DNA from: an uncultured Prevotellaceae bacterium
GTDB taxonomy: Bacteria; Bacteroidota; Bacteroidia; Bacteroidales; Bacteroidaceae
Length of the DNA stretch: 64,000 nucleotides
Direction of reading: 5' to 3'
Assembly: GCA_900319225.1 (NCBI GenBank)
Contig: ONNV01000011.1
Coordinates: forward strand, 1 to 64,000
Shown one piece after another: positions 1-7,038 of this stretch. A program made the translations under genes and the position numbers. How positions within the stretch are numbered: the stretch's first letter is position 1; every line of letters begins with the position of its first letter. The notes under the pieces were generated by a model that saw only the letters and a program-made list of their open reading frames with translations, did not search any database and was not told the origin of the DNA.

Positions 1-77
1 TTGTCATTAACACTCTGAGCGTTTGCTCCAAATCCGATGAACAGTGCTGCAACGGCAGCGATGATAGTCTTTTTCAT
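1..77 (-). CDS. Exported protein, N-terminus only (cut by window edge)
   Basis: The first 25 codons on the minus strand read as a lysine start, a hydrophobic core and an Ala-Asn-Ala-Gln cleavage-like end. This is a typical Sec signal peptide, so the product is exported. The start is the ATG at 77-75, preceded by an A-rich leader. The rest lies outside the window, so no family can be named. Only the signal peptide is directly supported. Confidence 0.7.
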   Translation of the reverse strand, partial: MKKTIIAAVAALFIGFGANAQSVND

Positions 78-443
78 AATTCTTATTTTTTTTGTTTTTT
101 GTTATTCTTGTTTTTTGTTATCAACCCGCTTTCTTGCGGCTTGCATAATTAAGAGTCAAAAAACGGGCAGAGGTTAAGTTGGTGGTTAATTTTTTATCCT
201 TCATTAACATAATACTTAACAAAACGTCACTTCTTAAAACTTGGTTAACATAAAGATAATCAGCGATAAACATTGTTTACCGCTGATTGTCCGTTTATCT
301 TTAACTTGTTTGTTTGTGAACTAACTTTTGTTTCTGAGCTTGAACCTTTAACGCTCAGGCACGTGCCGTTTCATGCACCTTACGTAACTAATAGTCCTGA
401 TATGGGTAAAGGTTAAAACCTGTAGGTATGTTTTGCGTCAAAG
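78..443. other. Intergenic spacer without a gene
   Basis: This AT-rich spacer lies between the oxidoreductase stop and the start of the exported protein, both on the minus strand. I see no convincing ORF. It holds the leader of the exported protein next to position 77 and the hairpin at 258-288. No clear TAnnTTTG box was found on the minus strand near 77. Confidence 0.6.
258..288 (-). terminator. Hairpin downstream of the oxidoreductase gene
   Basis: Arms AATCAGCG (258-265) and CGCTGATT (281-288) are perfectly complementary, and an inner TAAAC/GTTTA pair extends the stem. It lies about 155 bp past the minus-strand oxidoreductase stop. The following tract is only AT-rich, not a clean U run, so a terminator role is likely but not certain. 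Confidence 0.45.
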
Positions 444-1412
444 TCAGTCCATCGGATAAACCACTCCCCACTGTTTGCGCAGTGAGTCCATGACCTTCAT
501 TATGTCCAGTGTCTCCTGATGGGGCATATAGGGTGATTCCAGAAGGCCCTGCTTGAGTGCATCCTTGCAGGCCAGTACCTGATACTCGTAACCGGTTATC
601 TGCGTAGCGGGCTTCTCAATGACCGCTGTGGGTTTGTAATCATTGTATACGGTTATGCGCTCCGGGCAGTTTATGTTATCTACTATAAGGTATCCTTCCG
701 TACCGCATATCTGTCCCAAACGTCCGCACAGACACATGGCGCTAGACTGTATGTTGGCAATACGTCCGTCACGGTATGACCAGCTGATAGAGTTGTGCAT
801 ATCCATTCCGGTGCTGCTCTTGATGCAGTTTGACGTCTCATTAATAATGTCGGCCCCGAAATACATGCGGCAGAAATTGATACTGTATACTCCCAGGTCC
901 AGTAGGGCGCCTCCGCAAAGGTCAGGACGCAGTATCCTCTCCTTGAACTCCATCATGTAGCAAAGGCTGGCATTGAGCAGGCGCGGGGTACCTATGGCAC
1001 CGCTGTCAAGCAGCTCCTTTACCTTCATTGACAGCGGCATGTATCGGGTCCAGATGGCTTCGGTTATGAAAATTCCTTTCTTGTGTGCAAGATTGAGCAG
1101 GGCGTCGGCCTCACGTGCATTGGCGGTAAATGCCTTCTCGCAGAGAACCGGCTTGCCGGCATCGATAGCCATGCTGGCGTGCTCAAAATGGTGGGAGTGG
1201 GGAGTGGCTACATATACAAGGTCCACATCAGGGTCCTCAACCATCTCCTTGTATGATCCGTATGCTTTACTGAATCCCCATCGGCGGGCAAACTCCTGCG
1301 CGCGGCCCAGGTCACGGGATGCAATGGCATATTTCATCGAACTGTCCAGACCTGTCAGGGTCTCGGCCATCTTGTCGGCAATCCAGCCGGCACCAATTAT
1401 TCCTATATTCAT
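444..1412 (-). CDS. Gfo/Idh/MocA family NAD(P)-dependent oxidoreductase
   Basis: This 322-residue cytosolic oxidoreductase begins with a Rossmann nucleotide-binding motif (GIIGAGWIA, residues 4-12). It carries the YVATPHSHH strand and EKAFTAN, the counterpart of the family EKP motif with Ala for Pro. The C-terminal half is the usual alpha/beta substrate domain (CGGALLDLGVYS). Length is normal for the family, whose members oxidise or reduce sugars, inositols or cyclic diols. It resembles the dihydrodiol dehydrogenase-like subgroup, but the substrate cannot be read from sequence. It starts 29 bp after the esterase stop and is probably co-transcribed with it. Confidence 0.85.
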   Translation of the reverse strand: MNIGIIGAGWIADKMAETLTGLDSSMKYAIASRDLGRAQEFARRWGFSKAYGSYKEMVEDPDVDLVYVATPHSHHFEHASMAIDAGKPVLCEKAFTANAREADALLNLAHKKGIFITEAIWTRYMPLSMKVKELLDSGAIGTPRLLNASLCYMMEFKERILRPDLCGGALLDLGVYSINFCRMYFGADIINETSNCIKSSTGMDMHNSISWSYRDGRIANIQSSAMCLCGRLGQICGTEGYLIVDNINCPERITVYNDYKPTAVIEKPATQITGYEYQVLACKDALKQGLLESPYMPHQETLDIMKVMDSLRKQWGVVYPMD

Positions 1413-1441
1413 TATAATAAAGGTGTAAGGTTAAACTATCT

Positions 1442-2413
1442 TTAGCGGCGGCCACTGTAGAGCTCAAACAGGGACATGTCCGTCCATCTGTTGGCCTTAA
1501 GGAATGAGTCATTCATAGTGGCGTCAACCGTCGTTATCCTGTCGGAGAGGGTATAGTCCACGAACAGGCAGAATAAGTCAACGGATCCGGGCAGCCAGCT
1601 GGCCACCTCATGTCCGTTACCGTCAAATCTGATTATCCAGTGCGGTATATCCTGACGGTCCATGGCTTTATCCACCTTCTTGGCACCGAACATCTTGTTA
1701 GACAACGGTAACCCAAAACTCTTGTAATTGACTATCTTGTCTTTAGTACCGTGCATAAGCATGGTAGGAGCAGGGTCCGATGCGTATCTGAGCTCACGTT
1801 TACGGCACATAATACCGCCGGAGTAGGGCACTACGGCTGCCGGTTTCCATCCGCCGGGCAGGGCCGATACCTCCGGCTGCGAATTGGCCCTGTAATAATC
1901 AAGCTGCAGTACGGTTACGGCTCCTGCTGAGTTGCCTGTCAGGATAATCCTGTCGGGGTCTATATCCAGCATCTCTGAGTTGGCGCATACCCATGATATG
2001 GCGGCGGCACAATCCTCCACTGCAATGTCAATGCACCAGTTGAACAGGCCTGTCAGCTTGAATACGGAGCTGTTCTGTGCAACCATCTCCTTATCCCTGA
2101 ATCCCAGACGGTAATCTATGGATATTACAGTGAAACCGCGCTCCGTGAGAACCCTTGCCACATCCTTCATCTGGCGGTTGTCACGCGCACCGGCAAAGAA
2201 ACCGCCTCCGAACAGCGATATCACTGCGGCCTTATCGGCCCTTGGGGTCTCTGGTCTGTAAACGTCAAGATAAAGGGTGGAATCCCGTTCTACATATGCG
2301 TATGTGTCAGATTTGAGCCATGCGTTCGGCCTGAATGCGTTCTGTGCCGATGCGGTCAGGCTCATCAGGATACACATCACGATGGTCAGTATATGTCTGT
2401 AATAGTATCTCAT
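1442..2413 (-). CDS. Exported alpha/beta-hydrolase (carboxylesterase-like)
   Basis: The 323-residue product begins with a signal peptide (residues 1-23, ending SASAQ-like) and so acts in the periplasm or outside. It has the oxyanion segment FGGGFFAG (HGGG-like) and the nucleophile elbow GNSAG. A late Asp in the HGTKDKIV segment and the His in GNGHE complete a plausible Ser-Asp-His triad. This places it in the esterase/lipase (BD-FAE or acetyl-xylan-esterase-like) group. It is the first gene of a two-gene minus unit with the oxidoreductase and is divergent from the S46 peptidase. The substrate is unknown; a carbohydrate ester is a guess. Confidence 0.8.
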   Translation of the reverse strand: MRYYYRHILTIVMCILMSLTASAQNAFRPNAWLKSDTYAYVERDSTLYLDVYRPETPRADKAAVISLFGGGFFAGARDNRQMKDVARVLTERGFTVISIDYRLGFRDKEMVAQNSSVFKLTGLFNWCIDIAVEDCAAAISWVCANSEMLDIDPDRIILTGNSAGAVTVLQLDYYRANSQPEVSALPGGWKPAAVVPYSGGIMCRKRELRYASDPAPTMLMHGTKDKIVNYKSFGLPLSNKMFGAKKVDKAMDRQDIPHWIIRFDGNGHEVASWLPGSVDLFCLFVDYTLSDRITTVDATMNDSFLKANRWTDMSLFELYSGRR

Positions 2414-2440
2414 CTGATAAAGAAACCGGTTAGCTGAACG

Positions 2441-2448
2441 TAAAGATA
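2441..2448 (-). promoter_or_regulatory. Probable -7 box of the esterase/oxidoreductase unit
   Basis: On the minus strand this reads TATCTTTA, one mismatch from TAnnTTTG, about 28 bp upstream of the esterase ATG. It lies back-to-back with the plus-strand -7 box at 2460-2467, so the two promoters are divergent and overlapping. Confidence 0.45.
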
Positions 2449-2459
2449 CGGGAAAATGC

Positions 2460-2467
2460 TAAATTTG
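2460..2467 (+). promoter_or_regulatory. -7 box of the S46 peptidase promoter
   Basis: TAAATTTG matches the Bacteroidetes -7 consensus exactly. Transcription would start near 2474, which rules out the in-frame ATG at 2456 and supports the ATG at 2492 with its signal peptide. Confidence 0.7.
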
Positions 2468-2491
2468 CAACAATCAGTAAAGATAATTGGT

Positions 2492-4474
2492 ATGAAAAAG
2501 ATGATGGTTGTGCTGGCTATGCTGCTGGCTGTTAACACGGTTTGGGCCGATGAAGGCATGTGGATGCTGCCTACGCTCAAGAAGATGAACCAGTCTGATA
2601 TGAAAAGGCTTGGCCTCAAGGTAAGCCTGTCAGAGATCTATAATGAGAAAAAGCCCTCTGTCAAGGACGCCGTAGTGCGTTTTGGTAACGGATGTACCGG
2701 TGAGATAATATCGGACCGCGGCCTGCTGGTAACCAACTATCATTGCGGATATGCAAACATACAGGGCCTGTCAACCCCTGAGCACAATTATCTGGAGGAT
2801 GGATTCTGGGCTATGAGCCTTGAAGAGGAGATTCCTGTTCCGGGACTGACGGTTACGATCCTGCAGAGTATGACCAATATCACCGGTCTTAAGCAGGATA
2901 AGGCAGACTCGCTGTATGTCCGGACTCTCCGGGCTAATCCCGATTGCCAGGTGCAGATGACGGATTTCTATAATGGTAATGAGCGATATATAATAGTAAA
3001 TAAGGTATATACTGACGTAAGGTTCGTAGGCGCACCCCCTTCATCGTCGGGTAAATTCGGCGGTGAGACCGACAACTGGATGTGGCCGCGCCATACCTGT
3101 GACTTCTCCATGTTCCGCGTATATGCAGACCGTGACGGCAACCCCGCCCCGTATAGTGAGGACAATGTCCCGCTGCGTCCCAAACGCTATCTGAGCATAT
3201 CGCTCCAGGGAATTGATGAGGGTGATTTTGCCATGGTCATGGGTTATCCCGCACGCACCCAGCGTTTCCAGACTGCCGCACAGCTGGAGCAGATGATGGA
3301 GACACAGGACGTCCGCATTGCCGCACGTACCGTACGCCAGGGCGTGCTGTGGAAAGGTATGCGCTCAAATGATACCATCAGCCTTCAGTATGCCAACAAG
3401 TATGCGTCATCATCAAACGGATGGAAAAAATGGCGCGGCATGAAGGAGTGCTTTCAGGATCTGGACGTTATTGCACGCCAGCGCCAGAAAGAGGCCGATT
3501 TCATGAAGTGGGTCAACGCCAGCCCCAAGCGTCAGGCCAAGTACGGCAATGTGGTTGACGTGATAGAGGAGAATGTTAAGCGCAATACCGAGTATAGCCT
3601 GCGTTATCTGGTATTCAACGAGAGCCTGGGTAATATTGAGCTCGTCAGGCTGGCTCAGATGAGCAGCGCTGAGCGCGAGACTTTCTACCGAAACTACAAC
3701 GCGTCACTGGACCGTGAAGTCGCCAAGGCAATGATAGAGTTCTATATGGAGAACTGCAGTCCCAAGGATTCTCTTGACCTGTCTGACCTGAACGTGGATT
3801 CACTGTTTGAGAAGAGTGCATACACAGATCCTTCCGGACTCATCGGCAAAGAGCCCGGTGAACTGGCCGGTGACCCTGCCGCACAGCTTGGCTGGAAAAT
3901 GCGTGATGCGCAGAGGCTGATAAGCCGTTCCTATTCATTCGATGCTGCCCGTCTGCGGGATTCTGCGTCAACGGTCTATACGGCAGGACTTATGGAGTGG
4001 ACAAAAGGCTCCAAGTCATATCCCGATGCCAACTCTACCTGCCGTCTCACATACGGAACAGTCCGTGGTTACACCACCAAGGAGGGTAAACAATACGATT
4101 ATTACACCAACCTTAAGGGCGTGATTGATAAGGAGCAGCCCGGCAACTATGATTTCCGCGTACCGGCCCGCCTGAAGGATCTGTATGAGAAACGTGATTT
4201 TGGTCAGTATGCAGGACCGGACGGTGAGGTTCCCACCTGTTTCATCACCAATCTGGACATAACCGGCGGAAACTCAGGCAGTCCCGTAATGGATGCTAAC
4301 GGAAACCTGATCGGCCTGGCATTTGACGGCAACTGGGAGGCAATGAGCGGTGATGTCATATTTGAGCCTGAACTGCAGCGCTGCATATGCGTGGATATCA
4401 GGTATGTACTGTTTATGATGGACAAGTTCGGCGGCGCAGGCTACCTGCTGGATGAAATGGATATTGTAAGATGA
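2492..4474 (+). CDS. S46 family dipeptidyl-peptidase (DPP7/DPP11 type)
   Basis: This is a 660-residue secreted serine exopeptidase of family S46, which releases dipeptides from oligopeptide N-termini in the periplasm of asaccharolytic and gut Bacteroidetes. The start at 2492 gives a clean signal peptide (MKKMMVVLAML, cut near VWA-DEG). The catalytic His is His84 in TNYHCGY, and the Ser lies in GGNSGSP near the C-terminus. DNWMWPRHTCDF is the segment expected around the catalytic Asp. The length matches the 700-residue family. Preference for acidic (DPP11) or hydrophobic (DPP7) P1 residues depends on one residue that I cannot place without an alignment. The stop overlaps the sirtuin start (ATGA). 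Confidence 0.9.
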   Translation: MKKMMVVLAMLLAVNTVWADEGMWMLPTLKKMNQSDMKRLGLKVSLSEIYNEKKPSVKDAVVRFGNGCTGEIISDRGLLVTNYHCGYANIQGLSTPEHNYLEDGFWAMSLEEEIPVPGLTVTILQSMTNITGLKQDKADSLYVRTLRANPDCQVQMTDFYNGNERYIIVNKVYTDVRFVGAPPSSSGKFGGETDNWMWPRHTCDFSMFRVYADRDGNPAPYSEDNVPLRPKRYLSISLQGIDEGDFAMVMGYPARTQRFQTAAQLEQMMETQDVRIAARTVRQGVLWKGMRSNDTISLQYANKYASSSNGWKKWRGMKECFQDLDVIARQRQKEADFMKWVNASPKRQAKYGNVVDVIEENVKRNTEYSLRYLVFNESLGNIELVRLAQMSSAERETFYRNYNASLDREVAKAMIEFYMENCSPKDSLDLSDLNVDSLFEKSAYTDPSGLIGKEPGELAGDPAAQLGWKMRDAQRLISRSYSFDAARLRDSASTVYTAGLMEWTKGSKSYPDANSTCRLTYGTVRGYTTKEGKQYDYYTNLKGVIDKEQPGNYDFRVPARLKDLYEKRDFGQYAGPDGEVPTCFITNLDITGGNSGSPVMDANGNLIGLAFDGNWEAMSGDVIFEPELQRCICVDIRYVLFMMDKFGGAGYLLDEMDIVR

Positions 4475-5187
4475 AAAAGATAGTAGTACTTAGCGGATCA
4501 GGGATAAGTGCCGAGAGCGGTATCGCCACTTTCCGAGGCGGAAACGGTCTGTGGGACAATGAGCCCGTCGAGGCTGTGGCAACCATAGACGGCTGGTACC
4601 GTGACAAGGAGCGTGTGCTGAACTTCTATAACGGACTCCGGGCAAAACTTGCCGATGCACAGCCCAATGAGGCGCACAGAATCGTGGCCGAGCTTGAGAA
4701 AGATTATGATGTTTGTGTCATAACCCAGAATGTGGACAACCTCCATGAACGGGCCGGCAGTACCGATATCATCCATTTGCACGGAGAACTCACCAAGGTT
4801 CGTCCTGAGGATACCTATACCGATATGGACTGGTGGAGCGAGCGCTACGTGCAGGACATAGGCTATAAGGCCATTCATATGGGTGACAAGGGCGGTCCGC
4901 ACAACACCCAGTTGCGTCCGCATATCGTCTGGTTCGGTGAGCAGGTGCCCAACCTTAGCAAGGCGGCCGATGCAGTGAGTCAAGCCGACATACTTCTTAT
5001 AATAGGCACATCAATGCAGGTCTATCCGGCTGCAGGATTGTACCAGTATGCACCTTCAGGCTGCCGGATATTCATGGTCGATCCCGATGAGTCCGCCGCA
5101 GCGCACGTGAGCGGGGTGGTGCACATAAAGGATGTGGCAACCGCCGGCATGCGCCGTTTTCGTGAAATGATTAAAGAGAGCCTGTAA
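4471..5187 (+). CDS. Sir2-family NAD-dependent protein deacylase
   Basis: This 238-residue cytosolic sirtuin removes acyl groups from lysines using NAD+. Visible motifs are GSGISAESGI and TFRGGNGLW (NAD site, residues 8-28), TQNVDNLHERAG (residues 85-96) and the catalytic His104 in HLHGE. The zinc-binding Cys residues normal for CobB are absent after HGE. At the Tyr-x-x-Arg acyl-selectivity site, Tyr53 is kept but Leu56 sits where CobB has Arg, which argues against desuccinylase activity. The ATGA overlap with the S46 peptidase gene indicates translational coupling. Confidence 0.88.
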   Translation: MKKIVVLSGSGISAESGIATFRGGNGLWDNEPVEAVATIDGWYRDKERVLNFYNGLRAKLADAQPNEAHRIVAELEKDYDVCVITQNVDNLHERAGSTDIIHLHGELTKVRPEDTYTDMDWWSERYVQDIGYKAIHMGDKGGPHNTQLRPHIVWFGEQVPNLSKAADAVSQADILLIIGTSMQVYPAAGLYQYAPSGCRIFMVDPDESAAAHVSGVVHIKDVATAGMRRFREMIKESL

Positions 5188-5193
5188 TAACCT

Positions 5194-5442
5194 ATGATTG
5201 AGAAGGACAGCATAGAGACGGCATACGCGTTCCTGCATCAGAAACTCAGAGTGTATGAGCATTCCACTCTTGACTGGCAGAAAGATGACATAGAGATGAT
5301 CATAGCCGATTATGCCGACCGTATCAATCCGGAACTGTTATCCCGTCTATCTGGTGGTAACAGTGAGTTTTTAAAGAATCACTCGACTTTTCTTGCGGAT
5401 CTAACTCAAGCCGTTAACGATCTTGAAGAGATGACCCGTTAG
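5194..5442 (+). CDS. Small conserved-type hypothetical protein
   Basis: This is an 82-residue acidic, mostly helical protein without signal peptide or membrane segment. It follows the sirtuin by 6 bp, and its TAG stop sits inside the large hairpin at 5432-5498. Coding-like composition and tight spacing make it a real gene. I recall similar small proteins in Bacteroides but cannot name a family or function. Confidence 0.7.
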   Translation: MIEKDSIETAYAFLHQKLRVYEHSTLDWQKDDIEMIIADYADRINPELLSRLSGGNSEFLKNHSTFLADLTQAVNDLEEMTR

Positions 5443-5498
5443 GGACAGTCCCCCTGTGCCATCTTGCATGGCACAGGGGGACTGTCCCTAATGGGTCA
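5432..5498. terminator. Large near-perfect palindrome, bidirectional terminator / REP-like element
   Basis: Arms 5432-5462 and 5468-5498 are 31 nt each with one mismatch and a 5-nt loop CTTGC. The core reads GGGACAGTCCCC and CTGTGCCAT. Convergent genes end inside it: TAG at 5440-5442 (plus) and TGA at 5496-5498 (minus). It probably terminates both. The word resembles dispersed REP-like palindromes known in many bacteria. Confidence 0.8.
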
Positions 5499-6932
5499 CT
5501 GCTCGTTCTGCTCCTCAAGGGTGTAGAATGAACTACCGTCAAAGCAGTGTGTGCATATGCGCTCCTTAGGTAGTCCTATGGCGCTGACCAATGACTCTAT
5601 CGTAGTGAACTTAAGAGTGGTAAGCTGCAGACGGCGGGCAATCTCGTCAACCATCTTCTGATACTCGGGTGTGCCGGTAGTGGCATATTTCTTAAGAGTC
5701 TCCTCACTGGGATTCTCACCTTCAAAATCCTGGATAACACGACGGCTTATCAACTCCAGCTCACTCTTACTTGCAGAGTAGTTCACGAACGGGCATCCGT
5801 AGATAAGCGGAGGACATGAGATACGCATGTGAGCGGCCTTTACGCCAGACTCATAGAACTCATGAGAGTTGTCCTTGAGCTGTGTACCGCGAACTATGCT
5901 GTCATCACAGAATACCAGACGCTTGCCGTTAAGAATCTCCTTGTTTGAGATGAGCTTCATCTTGGCCACAAGGTTACGGCGCGACTGATCGGTAGGCATG
6001 AATGAACGGGGCCAAGTGGGAGTGTACTTGGCAACGGCTCTTGTGTAGGGGCACTTATGACCCTCGGCATAACCTACAGCCATACCTACGCCGCTGTCAG
6101 GAATTCCGCATGCGCCATCCACCTCAACATCATCCTCACGTCCCATGACGCGCCCCAGCTCATTACGGGCATCCTCAACGTTTCGGCCCTCATAGCAGCT
6201 GGTAGGGAATCCGTAGTAAACCCAGAGGAATGAGCATACCTGCATCTTCTTGTTGGGCTTGCGCAACTCCTCATAGCCGTCGGCCGTAATCTTTACGATC
6301 TGACCTGGACCCATGTAGAGTTTGGTCTCGTATCCCAGGTTGGGGAATGCCGTGGTCTCGGTGGTAACGGCAACAGCGTCATCCTTTACGCCTACTGTGA
6401 TAGGGGTGCGGCCCCATGAGTCGCGTGCTGCTATGATGCCCTCCTCGGTGAGGAGCAGCATTGAACATGAGCCCTTTATGGATTTATATACGTTCTCGAT
6501 GCCTTCAACAAAGGTCTTACCCTTTATAATAAGGAGAGCAATGAGCTCGGTGGGGTTGATCTTGCCGCTGCTGAACTCGCTCAGGTGCATGTTCTCAGAA
6601 AGCAGCTGGTCACAAATCTCCTCCTTGTTGTTTATCTTGGCCACCGTAACCAGAGCAAAACGCCCCAGGTGGCTGTTCATGAGCATGGGCTGAGCGTCAG
6701 TATCGCTTATCACGCCAATACCACTGTTGCCGTCAAAACGGTCAAGTTCTCTTTCAAACTTGCTTCTGAAATAATCGCTTTCCAGATTGTGGATGCTGCG
6801 TGTGAAACCCGCATCGGGGTTGTAGGTCGCCATACCGGCGCGGCTTGTTCCAAGATGTGACTGATAGTCAGTTCCGTAAAAAAGATCATTGATGCATCTC
6901 TTTTTAGAGACGACTCCAAAAAAACCGCCCAT
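5496..6932 (-). CDS. Amidophosphoribosyltransferase paralogue (PurF-like) lacking the N-terminal Cys
   Basis: This 478-residue PurF-fold protein has an N-terminal glutaminase-type domain (about 1-230) and a C-terminal phosphoribosyltransferase domain. The PRPP motif LVFCDDSIVRGT sits at 339-350 and GIPDSGVGMA at 277-286. PurF normally starts Met-Cys-Gly, with Cys as glutaminase nucleophile; here the start is MGGFFG, so that residue is missing. I recall such Gly2 paralogues in Bacteroides beside a normal PurF. It may use ammonia or have another role. A TAATTTTG -7 box lies 33 bp upstream of the start. Confidence 0.85.
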   Translation of the reverse strand: MGGFFGVVSKKRCINDLFYGTDYQSHLGTSRAGMATYNPDAGFTRSIHNLESDYFRSKFERELDRFDGNSGIGVISDTDAQPMLMNSHLGRFALVTVAKINNKEEICDQLLSENMHLSEFSSGKINPTELIALLIIKGKTFVEGIENVYKSIKGSCSMLLLTEEGIIAARDSWGRTPITVGVKDDAVAVTTETTAFPNLGYETKLYMGPGQIVKITADGYEELRKPNKKMQVCSFLWVYYGFPTSCYEGRNVEDARNELGRVMGREDDVEVDGACGIPDSGVGMAVGYAEGHKCPYTRAVAKYTPTWPRSFMPTDQSRRNLVAKMKLISNKEILNGKRLVFCDDSIVRGTQLKDNSHEFYESGVKAAHMRISCPPLIYGCPFVNYSASKSELELISRRVIQDFEGENPSEETLKKYATTGTPEYQKMVDEIARRLQLTTLKFTTIESLVSAIGLPKERICTHCFDGSSFYTLEEQNEQ

Positions 6933-6965
6933 TTGCTATTTTCAGGTGTTTGTGTTAACTGCCCG

Positions 6966-6973
6966 CAAAATTA
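6966..6973 (-). promoter_or_regulatory. -7 box of the PurF-like gene
   Basis: The minus strand reads TAATTTTG, an exact TAnnTTTG match, about 33 bp upstream of the ATG at 6932. A TTG at the -33 position was not obvious. Confidence 0.6.
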
Positions 6974-7038
6974 CAATAACTATCTGAAATCTTGCATTCC
7001 CACGCGCGCACGTTATTCACAACTTTAGTTAAGAATAG

